Assembly (NCBI GenBank): GCA_965116865.1
Contig: OZ220727.1
Coordinates: 930,001-994,000, forward strand
Origin: Aldehydirespirator sp965116865
GTDB lineage: Bacteria > Actinomycetota > Acidimicrobiia > Acidimicrobiales > Aldehydirespiratoraceae
Direction: 5' to 3'
Length of the DNA: 64,000 nucleotides
Part shown: piece after piece, positions 1 through 9,184 of the stretch
How the letters are laid out: the number at the start of each line of letters is the position of its first letter
Numbering within the stretch: position 1 is the first letter of the stretch
Notes under the pieces: generated by a model
The model's input: only the letters and a program-made list of their open reading frames with translations
Databases searched by the model: none
Told to the model about the DNA's origin: nothing
Position numbers and translations under genes: made by a program

Positions 1-360
1 GAATGGATGAGAGACGCCGACTCGATCCGCTTCCTCACCGACACCACCGAGGGCTCGGGCGTGCTGTTCGAGTGCGTCACCCGGTTCGGCCCGTTCCGGC
101 TGACCGACCGGATGGAGGTCGTCGATTGGTGCGACGCCCGGACGCTGGCGATCCGCCATAGCGGCGCGGTGGCGGGCGCCGGAGAGTTTCGCCTCACGCC
201 GTGCCCGGCCGCCGACGGCGAGGTCCACACGGAGTTCGAGTGGAGCGAGTCGCTGCGCTTCCCGTGGTGGATGGGCGGCGCGGTCGGCGCCGTCGCGGCC
301 CGGCCGCTGCTTCGGGCTGTCTGGAGGCGGAGCCTGGACGCTTTCACCGCCCGATTCTGA
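1..360 (+). CDS. SRPBCC-family protein, 5' end cut by window edge
   Basis: The reading frame is open from base 1 to the TGA at 358-360, so the N-terminus lies outside the window. The visible part (EWMRDADSIRF..., about 119 residues) has the alternating polar and aromatic strands followed by a C-terminal amphipathic helix (LLRAVWRRSLDAFTARF) typical of the polyketide cyclase/START-like (SRPBCC) fold. This fold makes a hydrophobic pocket for small ligands; no substrate can be named. The next gene is convergent, on the minus strand. Confidence 0.55.
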   Translation, partial: EWMRDADSIRFLTDTTEGSGVLFECVTRFGPFRLTDRMEVVDWCDARTLAIRHSGAVAGAGEFRLTPCPAADGEVHTEFEWSESLRFPWWMGGAVGAVAARPLLRAVWRRSLDAFTARF

Positions 361-453
361 TGCGCGGCCGCTGCCCGACGAAATCTGATGCCGGCGTGTT
401 GATTGCGCACTCGGAGAAGTAGGCCGCCGAGACGACCACGTCCTACAGGAGAA

Positions 454-1392
454 TCAGTAGCCGAGGGCTACGTCGACCAGGCCGAGCAGCTCCTCGCCGG
501 CCAGCCAGCGGCGCACGTTCTCGCGCACCCGGTCGGCGATCAGCGGCAGGCCCATCGCGCGGGTGTTGCCGATGTGGGGCGTGATCACGCAGTTCGGCAG
601 GGTCCACAACCCTGAATCGTCGGGCAGCGGCTCGGGCTCGGTCACGTCCAGGACCGCCCCCGCGATGGTTCCCGACCTCAGCGCGGCCTCCAGCGCGGCG
701 TGGTCCACATGCCCGCCCCGGGCCACGTTCACCAGCCAGCACTGCGGCCCCATCGAATCCAGCAGTGCTTCATCCACCACGCCGCGGGTCTCGTCGGTCA
801 ACGCCAATGCCATCACCACCGCGTCGGCGCCCGCAACCGCCTCATGCGCAGAGGCCAGCGTCATCGTCCGCTCTGCGCCCTCGAAAGCCTCCGCAGAGCG
901 CCGCACCACCGTCACCCGGCAGCCCCACGGCTCCAGCAGCCGCATCAGCGACCGGGTGATGCCGCCCCCTCCCAGCACGGTGATCCTCGCGCCCAGCAGG
1001 TTGCGGCCCGACTCCGCGCACCAGGAGTCGGCCGCCGCGAACAGATGGAAGTCCCGCAGGCCCATCAGCAGGGCGGCCATCGCCCATTCGGCCACCGGGT
1101 CGGCGTACACGCCTTTGGCGCAGGTCCATGTGAGACGGTCGTCCAGGTGGTCGACGAACGGTTCGATGCCCGCGTAGGGGAGCTGCACCCACTCCACTGA
1201 CGGGGCCGACGCGATCACCTCGGGGTACACGGCGGCTGCGTGCGGGTCGGCCCAGACCAGGGCCCGAGCGTCGGCCAGGTCGGCCACCTCGCCGCCGGCG
1301 TCGCGTACGGCATCCGTGAGCGCGTCGTGCATCACGGGCCGGGTGTCGGGCGCGACCGCCACGAGCCGGTCCACGCGATCAGCCCTGCTCAC
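454..1392 (-). CDS. D-2-hydroxyacid dehydrogenase (NAD-binding)
   Basis: 312 residues, the usual length for the family. The Rossmann glycine motif LGGGGI is at about residues 140-145. The catalytic Arg is in NVARGGHVD (about R226), the acidic residue is in TEPEPLP (about residue 252) and the catalytic His is in ITPHIGN (about H273). Members reduce 2-keto acids to D-2-hydroxyacids with NAD(P)H; the substrate cannot be read from sequence. It lies 39 bp after upp on the same strand and is probably co-transcribed with it. Confidence 0.85.
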   Translation of the reverse strand: MSRADRVDRLVAVAPDTRPVMHDALTDAVRDAGGEVADLADARALVWADPHAAAVYPEVIASAPSVEWVQLPYAGIEPFVDHLDDRLTWTCAKGVYADPVAEWAMAALLMGLRDFHLFAAADSWCAESGRNLLGARITVLGGGGITRSLMRLLEPWGCRVTVVRRSAEAFEGAERTMTLASAHEAVAGADAVVMALALTDETRGVVDEALLDSMGPQCWLVNVARGGHVDHAALEAALRSGTIAGAVLDVTEPEPLPDDSGLWTLPNCVITPHIGNTRAMGLPLIADRVRENVRRWLAGEELLGLVDVALGY

Positions 1393-1431
1393 AGAACTCG
1401 CAGAGACCGCCGCCTCGTGGCCGTACCCGCG

Positions 1432-2058
1432 TCACGCCGGATTGAACTGCCGGTCTCCGGCGTCGCCGAGGCCGGGAAGGATGAACCCGTTGCGGTCGAG
1501 CGACTCGTCGACGGCGGCCACGCAGACGGCGTCGGCCAAGCCGCAGTCGCGTACCCGCTCGATCCCCTCGGGCGCGGCCAGGACGCAGACCGCGGTCACC
1601 CGCCCCGCGCCGCTGCGGCGAAGCGTCTCCAAGACATGGACGCATGATCCGCCGGTGGCGAGCATCGGATCGAGGATCAGCGCGTCGCGGCCTTCCAGGC
1701 TCTCGGGGAGCGTGCTCGCGTACTGGCGGGCCTCCAGGGTGCGGTCGTCGCGTCTGAGGCCCACGAACGCCACCTCCGCGTCGCCGAGCAGCTCGAGGGC
1801 GGCGTCGAGCATGCCCAGCCCGGCCCGCAGCACCGGCACCACCACCGGAAGGCGCGCCAGGCGGGCGCCCACCGTCGGGCCCATGGGTGTGACGACATCG
1901 ACGGGTTCGAGCGGCGCCCGCCTCATGGCCTCGTACACCAGGATCGAGCCAAGGTCGTGCAGCAGCCGCCGGAACACATGGTTGGGGGTGACGGCGTCTC
2001 GCAGACGGGTCACACGGTCGGCTACCAGGGCATTGTCGATCACACGGACCTCGGTCAC
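1432..2058 (-). CDS. upp: uracil phosphoribosyltransferase
   Basis: 208 residues, the standard length. It converts uracil and PRPP to UMP in cytosolic pyrimidine salvage. The PRPP-binding loop is DPMLATGGS (residues 130-138) and the uracil-binding segment GFILPGLGDAGDR is at 191-203. The start is GTG at 2058, reading MTEVRV. The GTG sits inside a 34-bp copy of the end of the upstream protease gene. The four-base GTGA in that copy suggests the two genes once overlapped by a stop/start before a duplication separated them. Confidence 0.93.
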   Translation of the reverse strand: MTEVRVIDNALVADRVTRLRDAVTPNHVFRRLLHDLGSILVYEAMRRAPLEPVDVVTPMGPTVGARLARLPVVVPVLRAGLGMLDAALELLGDAEVAFVGLRRDDRTLEARQYASTLPESLEGRDALILDPMLATGGSCVHVLETLRRSGAGRVTAVCVLAAPEGIERVRDCGLADAVCVAAVDESLDRNGFILPGLGDAGDRQFNPA

Positions 2059-2154
2059 GGCCTTCTCGCTATCTCGATGCGCCTCGGCGCGACCGCCGCC
2101 GCGGAGAGCCCGGCCGAGATCTCGGTCACGGCCTTCTCGCTATCTCGATGCGCC
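2050..2154. repeat. 34-bp direct repeat duplicating the M16 protease 3' end / upp start
   Basis: Bases 2050-2083 and 2121-2154 are the same apart from the first base of context, with a 71-bp period. Copy B holds the last codons and stop of the protease gene. Copy A holds the same codons followed by GTGA, where the TGA overlaps the upp GTG. The spacer between them resembles neither gene. Confidence 0.85.
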
Positions 2155-5100
2155 CGCCCTCGCCGTAGATCGCCGCGGCCAGCGCCTGCACGTCCTCGGG
2201 CGTCACGCCGGCGAGCTCCCGGCTGAGCCGCTGCTTGGTGAGCACGTTGTCGTCGCCGACGTGGCGTCGCGACAGCAGCGCGCTGAGCAGGTCGGCGTTG
2301 GTCGACCGCGCGTAGTCGGTGGTCAGGACGGCGACCGCCTGGTCGAACTCCGCGGAGGTGAGCCCGTCGGCGGCCACGTCGGCGAGGATCTCGAGCATCT
2401 TGGAGCGGATCTCGTCGTAGCGGTCCGGGTCGAGCGTGGCGAACACCACCGAGTCGAAGAACTGGCCGGGGACGGTGTTGGAGTCGACTGCGGCCCCTGC
2501 CGTGTAGGTGGACCCGAGATGTTCGCGTATCACGAGGAACATGCGCGCGCTGAGCGCGTTGCCGAGCACGTCGGCCGCCACCGCCGTCGAGGGGGTCACC
2601 GCCATCTCGGCCTCATGGTAGATCTGCAGGATCGCGCTCTCGCCCTGGCCGACCTGCACCTCCCGCTGCACCAGGCCGGCGGGCATCGGCGGCCGGCGGT
2701 CGGTGTAGGTGTCGGACTCGCCTGCGGGGAGCGTGCCGATGTAGCGGCGGGCCAGGGACTCCACGATCGCCGCGTCGACGTCGCCGGCGACGGCCACCAC
2801 CATGTCGTCGACGGACCCGAGTCGGCGCCGGTACATGTCGAGCAGTCGCTGCGGGGTGAGCGAGTCGATCTCGGAGCGGCCGGCGACGGCCCGGTGCCAG
2901 GTGTCGCCGTAGCGGGCCTCGAGGTAGGCGATGGCCGCCTGCCAGCGAGGGTCGCGCTCCGACAGTGCCAGCCTCGTGTCGGCGGTGTGGATCGCGTCCT
3001 GGTACGCCTGGTCGTCGATACGGGGCGCGGTCACCAGCAGGTGCATGAGCTGGAACATCGTCTCGACGTCCTCGGCTCCGGCCGATCCGACGAAGCCCTC
3101 GACGGTCTCGCCGATGAAGGCGCTGAGCGACACGGTGCGGTCCTCGACGAAGCGGTTCAGCTCGGCCCGCGACAGGTCTCCGAGGCCGCTGCCTTGGACC
3201 GCGTCGACCGCGATCGCCGACAGGGCCCGGTCGCCGGGCTCGAGCCGCGACCAGCCTCCGAGGGATCGGGCCTGCAGGTTGACGACGCCCTCGGCGATGT
3301 CGGAGGGGGCGAACATGACCCGGGCCCCGTTGGCGAACTCCCATTCGTATGCGTTGTCGAACAGGTCGAAGGGCCCGTCCGACACCGGGTCCGCCGGCGT
3401 CGGCGGATCCATCAGCCGTTCCACGACGGCCACCTCCGGCGGGGGCGGCCCGGCTGCGGCCGCGGCCAGAGCGACGTCGAGCTCGGCCACCGTCGGCACG
3501 CTGGACGAGTCGGGGCCGACCGCGATGGCCAGCAGACCGCCCCGGTTCATCTGCCAGCGGAAGTGGTCGGTCAGCTCCTCGGGCGTGAGTTCCGCCAGCA
3601 GGGCCGCGGTCCGAGCCACCGACCGCTCAACCGAGTCGATGTCGGCGCCGTATATGAAGTGGCGCTGGTAGAGGCTCGCCCACTCGTTGTCCTGGGTCGT
3701 CGGCGCGTTGTCGAGCCGGAACTCCAGCGAGGCCGCTATCTGGCTGGCGGCCCGCTGCAGGTCGCCGGCGGTGAAGCCGTGCTCCTGCGCGGTCCGGACC
3801 ACCGCGAGATAGTCGGTCGAGGCGGTGTCGAGGTTGTCGCCCTGCCAGTTCGTGCCGTAGTACCTGAGCCCGCGGTTGTAGGTGAAGGTGATGAACTTCG
3901 GCGGGTCGACCTGGCTCAGCTCGCCCCGGTGGTAGGCGTCGTTGACGCGGTTGTCGACCATCGTCTCGATGACTGCCTCCATCGTCGTGAGCCGGTCGCC
4001 GCCGACGGTGCTCAGGTCGTGGGGCACGATCGGAATGTCGAGCGAGATGTAGGTCACGCCCTGCCGCGGGTCGGTGACCACATGGCTCGAGGACGGGGCG
4101 GGAGCGATGTCCACGCCGGGAGGCCGGCGCCCCTCGCCGGCGGGCAGCTGCCCGAAATGCTCCTCGACCAGTGCCAGCTGGTCCTCCACCGCCATGTCGC
4201 CCACCACGATCACCGCCATGTTGGCCGGCACGTACCACTTCTCGTAGAAGGCTCGCAGATCCTGCGAGGTCATCGCCTCGACGGTGGCGACGGTGCCGAT
4301 GGGGTCGCGTCCCTCGTAGGGGGTGCCCTGGGTGTACACCCGGTCGAACTCGGAGTGGATGTAGCCGCGCACGCTCTCGCGCCCGAGGCGCATCTCGTCG
4401 AGGACGACGCCTCGCTCGGACTCGACCGCCTCCGGCTCGAAGGAGGCCTCGCTCGCCATCTGCGACAGGGCGCGGAACACCAGCGGCGCCTTGCGGGGCG
4501 CGTCGAGGCGCACCTCGATCTCGTAGACGGTCCGGTCGTGGCCCACGCTGGCGTTGACGTCGGGGCCCAGCTCGACGCCTATCTCCCGCAGCGCCACGTC
4601 CAGCGAGTTGCCGGGGAACTCGGCGGTGCCGTTGAACAGCATGTGCTCGACGAAGTGCCCGATGCCGACCTGCTCGTCGGTTTCGTCCACCGACCCGACA
4701 TTGACGAGCAGCCGCACCGCGAGGTTGCTGCCCGGACTGTCGTTGCGGCGCAGATAGTAGGTGAGGCCGTTGTCGAGCGTACCGATGGTCACGGCCGGGT
4801 CGACCGGCAGCAAGGCGTCGTCGACGGCGGGCTCGTAGGCGGGCTCCACCGGCGCGGCCGGCGCCACCAGGCCGGACGCCCGTGCCAGGAAGGTGGCCGC
4901 CTGGCCCCGCGTCGCGGCCTGCTGAGGGCAGTAGCGGGCCGGGCGGGCAGCGCACCCGGCGGTGACTCCGGCGGCGGCGAGCCGGTCGATGTCGGCGGCG
5001 GCGGCGTGGTCGGCGGGCACGTCGGCGAACCCGGCGGACTCGGCGGCGGGCAGTTCGAAGGCTCTGGCCAGCAGCCCCGCCGCCTCCGCCCGGCCGACGG

Positions 5101-5524
5101 GGCTGTCCCCGCAGAACCGCGCCGGCTGCGTGCCGCAGCCCGGGTCGATGCCCAGCTGGGCCAGACGCTCGGCGTGCGGCGCCCACCAGAGGCCGGCGTC
5201 GATGTCGGTGTAGCGCGACGGCGCGGCGGGCGGGTCGGAGCGGTCGATCACCCTCACCAGCCAGACGGCCATCTCCCAGCGCGGCAGCGGCTCGTCCTCG
5301 CAGAGTCCGTCGCCGTCGGCGCAGCCGGTCCCCGCGAAGACGTCCACGTCGTCGAGGCCGGCGAGGGCGTCGACAGCGGGCCCGTGAACGCCCACGGCGG
5401 CTGCCGACGCCTGCTCGGCGGCTTGCACGGTATGCGACGGGGCGGCCGCCGCCGGGTGGGTGAGGAGCGAGGCCGTGACGGCTGCTGCTGCGAGCAGGGC
5501 GGCACTGCGGCGGGCTGGGGTCAT
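2126..5524 (-). CDS. secreted M16 zinc protease with N-terminal SLH-like cysteine repeats
   Basis: 1132 residues. The N-terminus (MTPARRSAALLAAAAV...) is a signal peptide. Residues about 45-215 hold SLH-like repeats of the type GCGTQPARFC...AGLLARAF, shared with the other exported proteins of this window. From about residue 230 two M16 (pitrilysin) halves follow. The first has the inverted zinc motif HFVEH near residue 290, with a downstream Glu in ESERGVVLDEMR. The second half lacks the motif, as expected. A ribosome site AGGAGAA precedes the ATG at 5524. Probable role: extracytoplasmic peptide degradation at the cell surface. Fusion of SLH-like repeats to M16 is unusual. Confidence 0.88.
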   Translation of the reverse strand: MTPARRSAALLAAAAVTASLLTHPAAAAPSHTVQAAEQASAAAVGVHGPAVDALAGLDDVDVFAGTGCADGDGLCEDEPLPRWEMAVWLVRVIDRSDPPAAPSRYTDIDAGLWWAPHAERLAQLGIDPGCGTQPARFCGDSPVGRAEAAGLLARAFELPAAESAGFADVPADHAAAADIDRLAAAGVTAGCAARPARYCPQQAATRGQAATFLARASGLVAPAAPVEPAYEPAVDDALLPVDPAVTIGTLDNGLTYYLRRNDSPGSNLAVRLLVNVGSVDETDEQVGIGHFVEHMLFNGTAEFPGNSLDVALREIGVELGPDVNASVGHDRTVYEIEVRLDAPRKAPLVFRALSQMASEASFEPEAVESERGVVLDEMRLGRESVRGYIHSEFDRVYTQGTPYEGRDPIGTVATVEAMTSQDLRAFYEKWYVPANMAVIVVGDMAVEDQLALVEEHFGQLPAGEGRRPPGVDIAPAPSSSHVVTDPRQGVTYISLDIPIVPHDLSTVGGDRLTTMEAVIETMVDNRVNDAYHRGELSQVDPPKFITFTYNRGLRYYGTNWQGDNLDTASTDYLAVVRTAQEHGFTAGDLQRAASQIAASLEFRLDNAPTTQDNEWASLYQRHFIYGADIDSVERSVARTAALLAELTPEELTDHFRWQMNRGGLLAIAVGPDSSSVPTVAELDVALAAAAAGPPPPEVAVVERLMDPPTPADPVSDGPFDLFDNAYEWEFANGARVMFAPSDIAEGVVNLQARSLGGWSRLEPGDRALSAIAVDAVQGSGLGDLSRAELNRFVEDRTVSLSAFIGETVEGFVGSAGAEDVETMFQLMHLLVTAPRIDDQAYQDAIHTADTRLALSERDPRWQAAIAYLEARYGDTWHRAVAGRSEIDSLTPQRLLDMYRRRLGSVDDMVVAVAGDVDAAIVESLARRYIGTLPAGESDTYTDRRPPMPAGLVQREVQVGQGESAILQIYHEAEMAVTPSTAVAADVLGNALSARMFLVIREHLGSTYTAGAAVDSNTVPGQFFDSVVFATLDPDRYDEIRSKMLEILADVAADGLTSAEFDQAVAVLTTDYARSTNADLLSALLSRRHVGDDNVLTKQRLSRELAGVTPEDVQALAAAIYGEGGRIEIARRP

Positions 5525-5662
5525 GGCGTTCTCCTGGTTGCTCCGGAGCGGCAGGCACGGCCTGGCGTCGTCGGTGTGTAGTCAAGGTGGCTGGGGGTGG
5601 CGCACACAGCGGGACCCCTGATCCGGAGCCGTTCCGCCGCCTCGGCCGTCCGGCGACGGGCA

Positions 5663-6799
5663 CTAGGCGGACGGCTCGCTGTGGGCGGCCTCCAACTGAG
5701 CGTACCGGGGCTTGATGACATCTTCGATGATCTGCAGCCGCTCCCGGAACGGCAGGAAGCTCGACTTCATGGCGTTGACTGTCAGCCATCGCAGGCGGGC
5801 CCAGTCGTAGCCGAAAGCATCGACGAGGGCGGCCATCTCCGAGGTCATCGACACGTTCGACATCAGCCGGTTGTCGGTGTTGACCGTCACCCGGAACCGC
5901 AGGTCGACCAGGGTGTCTATCGGGTGGTCGGCCACCGAGGCGAACACTCCGGTGTTGACGTTGGAGGTGGGGCACACCTCCAAGGGGATGCGGCGGTCCC
6001 GTATGTAGTGGGCGAGGCGGCCGAGCGTGCGGTCGCTGCCGTCGACGGAGATGTCCTCGATGATGCGGATGCCATGCCCGAGGCGCTCGGCGCCGCAGAA
6101 CTGGAGGGCCTTCCAGATGGAGCGGGGTCCGTAGGCCTCGCCGGCGTGGACGGTGATGTGGAAGTTCTCGCGGTGGCAGAACTGGAACGCTGCGAGGTGG
6201 TCGTCGGGGGGATGGCCGTCCTCGGGTCCGGCGATGTCGAAGGCCACCACGCCGCGGTCCCTCCAGCGGACCGCGGCCTCGGCCACCTCGACGGACCGGT
6301 GCAGATGGCGCATGGCGGTGCAGATCGTCCGGACGGTCAGGTCGGTGCCTGAGCTGCCTTGGGCGAGTCCCTCGAGCACCGCCTCGATGGCGCCGTCCAG
6401 GGAGAGGCCCCGCTCGCCGTGCAGTTCTGGCGCGAACCTGACCTCGGCGTACACGACCCCGTCGGCTGCGAGGTCCTCGGCGCACTCACGAGCCACCCGG
6501 GCGACGGCCTCAGGAGTCTGCATCACCCCGACGGTGTGGGCGAACGTCTCCAGGTAGAGGGTCAGGTCCTTGCGGTCGGCGCCCTGCTGCATCCATGCGG
6601 CCAGCGCGCCGGGCTCGGAGGCCGGCAGGTCTCCGTAGCCGGCCTCGTCGGCCAACTCGATGATGGTCTCGGGCTGCAGCCCGCCGTCGAGATGGTCGTG
6701 GAGCACCACCTTGGGCGCGCGCCGGATGCGCTCACGGGTGGGAGGGCCGGCCTCGACAGCGTCCAACGGATTCGAGATCACACCACGGTAGCCTTGCAT
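5663..6799 (-). CDS. adenosine deaminase family protein
   Basis: About 378 residues from the ATG at 6799 (an alternative in-frame ATG is at 6805). It hydrolyses adenosine, or a related aminopurine nucleoside, to inosine and ammonia. The metal-binding HDH is at residues 34-36, HAGE at 218-221, GHG at 241-243, CPTSN at 276-280 and the metal Asp in NTDN (309). The frame continues upstream to 7030, but that part overlaps the helicase coding region and has no homology, so the later start is preferred. The gene is divergent from the DEAD-box helicase, with the two start regions touching. Confidence 0.87.
   Translation of the reverse strand: MQGYRGVISNPLDAVEAGPPTRERIRRAPKVVLHDHLDGGLQPETIIELADEAGYGDLPASEPGALAAWMQQGADRKDLTLYLETFAHTVGVMQTPEAVARVARECAEDLAADGVVYAEVRFAPELHGERGLSLDGAIEAVLEGLAQGSSGTDLTVRTICTAMRHLHRSVEVAEAAVRWRDRGVVAFDIAGPEDGHPPDDHLAAFQFCHRENFHITVHAGEAYGPRSIWKALQFCGAERLGHGIRIIEDISVDGSDRTLGRLAHYIRDRRIPLEVCPTSNVNTGVFASVADHPIDTLVDLRFRVTVNTDNRLMSNVSMTSEMAALVDAFGYDWARLRWLTVNAMKSSFLPFRERLQIIEDVIKPRYAQLEAAHSEPSA
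6789..6794 (+). promoter_or_regulatory. -10 box TAGCCT for the DEAD-box helicase
   Basis: A TANNNT hexamer lies nine bases before the ATG at 6804, inside the first codons of the divergent deaminase gene. It suggests a leaderless or near-leaderless transcript. Confidence 0.4.
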
Positions 6800-6803
6800 A
6801 CGC

Positions 6804-8048
6804 ATGACCCTCCCCGATCCACTCGTCAGCCTGCACCCTACGGGTGCCGGCGTGGCCGAGCCGATTCCCGACGGCGCCGGATGCTTCGCCGATCTCGGGC
6901 TGTGCGACGAGATCGTGGTCTCGCTGGCGGCGCGGGGCATCACCGTCCCGTTCCCCATCCAGGCGCTGACGATCCCCGACGCGCTGGCCGGCCGCGACGT
7001 GTGCGGCAAGGCCAAGACCGGCTCGGGCAAGACGCTCGCGTTCGGCCTGCCCGTGCTTCAACGGCTTCCCCGTTCGAAGCCCGGCTCGCCGACCGGCCTG
7101 GTGCTGGCACCGACCCGCGAGCTGGCGAGCCAGATCTGCGACGAGCTGGCCGAGGCCGCGGCCGCTGTCCGGCGGCGGGTTCTCGCCGTCTACGGCGGAG
7201 CGCCCATCGACAAGCAGATCGCCCGGCTGCGTTCCGGCGTCGATCTGGCGGTGGCCACGCCGGGCCGGATGATCGACCTGATCGAGCGGGGCGCGGTGAG
7301 CCTGCGGGCGGTGCGTCACGTGGTGGTGGACGAGGCCGACCGGATGGCCGACATGGGCTTTCTGCCCCAGGTGGAGTGGATACTGCGCAACGTCGAGAGC
7401 GGCCATCAGACCCTGCTGTTCTCGGCCACGCTCGACGGTGCCGTAGACTCGCTCGTCCGGCGCTATCAGAGCAACCCGTCGATGCACTCGGTGGCGCCGC
7501 GAGAGATCACCGTGGCCGAGATGGTCCATCGCTTCGTGGCCGTCCACCGGCTCGACAAGGTGAAGGTGGCCGCGGCCATCGCCGGCACGGCCCGGCGCAC
7601 GCTGGTGTTCACCCGCACCAGGGCGGTCGCCGACCGGCTGGCCCGAGAGCTGCGGAGCGAGGGCGTGAAGGCGGCACCGATCCACGGCGACCTGCGCCAG
7701 TCAGCCCGCGAGAAGTCGCTGGGCCAGTTCATCGCGGGCGCCCTGCCGGTGCTGGTGGCCACCGACGTGGCCGCCCGGGGCATCCATGTAGACGATGTGG
7801 ACGTCGTGGTGCAGTACGATCCGCCGTCGGATCACAAGACCTATCTGCACCGGGCCGGGCGAACGGCCCGGGCAGGTGAGTCAGGCGTGGTGGTGACATT
7901 GTCGCTGTGGGACGAGGAGCTCGACGTGAAGAGGCTCCAGCGGCGCCTGGAGCTCGACGAGCCGATCGTGGAGATGTTCTCCAACGACGCCCGGCTGCGA
8001 GGTCTGGTCGCCCGGTCCGTCGACAGGTCTGACGGGGTTGCGGGTTGA
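6804..8048 (+). CDS. DEAD-box RNA helicase, C-terminus altered by IS607 debris
   Basis: 414 residues. ATP-dependent RNA unwinding. The motifs appear in order: Q-motif region near residue 50, AKTGSGKT (70-77), PTRELA (about 103), TPGR, DEAD (176-179), SAT, HGD and HRAGRTARAG (about 350). The catalytic core is complete. The last residues run into sequence that, in another frame, reads as IS607 TnpA (from about 8035), so the native C-terminal tail was probably lost or replaced. RNA-helicase tails are often dispensable for ATPase activity; whether this one still works is unknown. Confidence 0.92.
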   Translation: MTLPDPLVSLHPTGAGVAEPIPDGAGCFADLGLCDEIVVSLAARGITVPFPIQALTIPDALAGRDVCGKAKTGSGKTLAFGLPVLQRLPRSKPGSPTGLVLAPTRELASQICDELAEAAAAVRRRVLAVYGGAPIDKQIARLRSGVDLAVATPGRMIDLIERGAVSLRAVRHVVVDEADRMADMGFLPQVEWILRNVESGHQTLLFSATLDGAVDSLVRRYQSNPSMHSVAPREITVAEMVHRFVAVHRLDKVKVAAAIAGTARRTLVFTRTRAVADRLARELRSEGVKAAPIHGDLRQSAREKSLGQFIAGALPVLVATDVAARGIHVDDVDVVVQYDPPSDHKTYLHRAGRTARAGESGVVVTLSLWDEELDVKRLQRRLELDEPIVEMFSNDARLRGLVARSVDRSDGVAG

Positions 8049-8346
8049 TCGTGTGGTGACTGAGGTTGGGTCTGCGTTGAGCGGTGCTCGACGCAAGTTC
8101 GTGAGGTTGTTGTCGAACCCTGAGTGGCTGTGATCGTGTGTGAGCACAGGGACCGTGTGTGCAGGTTCGGGTTCGGGTATGTGCAAGCGGCGTTGGCGGG
8201 TTCGGGTCGGGGGATAGAGGTCGTTGATGACGGCGAACTGGACGACGATCTGGTGTGTGGCCTGACTGAGGTTGTGACTTCGTTGTGTGCTCGTGTATAC
8301 GGTCGGTGTGGCGCGAAGCGTCGTGCGGAGGCTTCGACGCTCTTGC
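8035..8346 (+). pseudogene. IS607-family serine recombinase (TnpA) C-terminal remnant, frameshifted
   Basis: Frame 1 (8035-8112) reads GLRVDRVVTEVGSALSG...LLSNPE. Frame 2 (from about 8112) continues with VAVIVCEHRDRVCRFGFGYV and ends near SLCARVYGRCGAKRRAE. Together they match the central and C-terminal part of IS607 TnpA resolvases. Loss of one G in what should be GAG-GTG-GCT explains the frame change near 8113. There is no N-terminal catalytic domain and no tnpB alongside; a tnpB scrap lies at 13.3 kb. Confidence 0.75.
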
Positions 8347-8421
8347 GGCCGGCGAGGCACCAGCGTGAGCGAGCGGGCGATGATCCTGGACCAGTTCCAG
8401 ATCGCTGCCATTGAGGGGGAC

Positions 8422-9045
8422 TTAGAGCGAGCGCGGGATGGGTATCGCCGAGACGACTTCCTTGCGGATGACGGTGTGAACCAGCGCTTGCGCTCCCTCG
8501 CACAGCAGGTCCAGGCCGGTGCAGGGCACGGTGTCGCCCGCCGCCACGACCGATGAGCCCCCGTAGTCGAAACGGAAAGCCACCGTGGGCTCCACCGGTC
8601 TGTGGTCGGTGGGAGCGCAGGAGATGCGCACGTCCCCACCCAGGTAGACCTCGCCCTCGGTGGCCTCGACCACCTCAACCGGCGGCGGGTAGCCGAGGTC
8701 GTCGTGGTGAGCGATGCGATAGCCGATGTCGGGGCCGAGCGACTCCCCGATGCCGGCCACCACCCGCCGTGTCCCGGCCGGGCCGACGATGGTCAGCGGG
8801 CTGGGCTCGAACGTCGTGATCCAGCGGGTTGGTGATCACGTCGTTGAGGTCGGTGATGTGGTCGCTGTGCAGATGGGTCAGCAGCACCGCTCGCAGCTGC
8901 GCGGCGCCGCGGCCAGACGCATCAGCACACCCCGCCCCGCGTCCACCAGGTACTGCTCGGACCCTCCTGAGACGAGCGTGGCGGGACCCGCTCGCTGCGG
9001 GTCGGGTATGGGACCACCGGTTCCTAGCAGCGTGACGGTGAGCAA
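8422..9045 (-). pseudogene. metallo-beta-lactamase-fold hydrolase (RNase Z/AtsA-like), broken by two frameshifts and truncated
   Basis: Three frames join into one MBL-fold protein: TLLGTGGPIPDPQRAG...VLMRLAAA (about 9045-8905), then LLTHLHSDHITDLNDVIT (the HxHxDH zinc motif, about 8887-8835), then RWITTFEPSPLTIVGPAG...ALVHTVIRKE (about 8830-8422). One-base slips near 8900 and 8837 break it. The usual C-terminal zinc ligands are missing; the frame stops next to the IS607 remnant. It is unlikely to be functional unless the assembly has errors here. Confidence 0.8.
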
Positions 9046-9184
9046 GGACTGGGTCCTCCGGCGAAGGGGGTGTGATGCCAGCGAGAATAGGCGACTCAGG
9101 CGCCCGGGCTGAGTGCCGTGCGCCGCGCTACGGATAGTGACGACAGTGGTTGAGGTTGGCTTGCACGGGGGGTTGTAACGGTTG

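Noticed and set aside
1316..5581. Very long open frame on the plus strand opposite the M16 protease
   Set aside because: High GC removes stop codons; the frame lies antisense to a clear protease gene and has His/Arg/Val-rich composition without any domain.
3627..6485. Long minus-strand frame overlapping the protease and deaminase
   Set aside because: Arg/Pro-rich translation in the wrong frame of two recognised genes.
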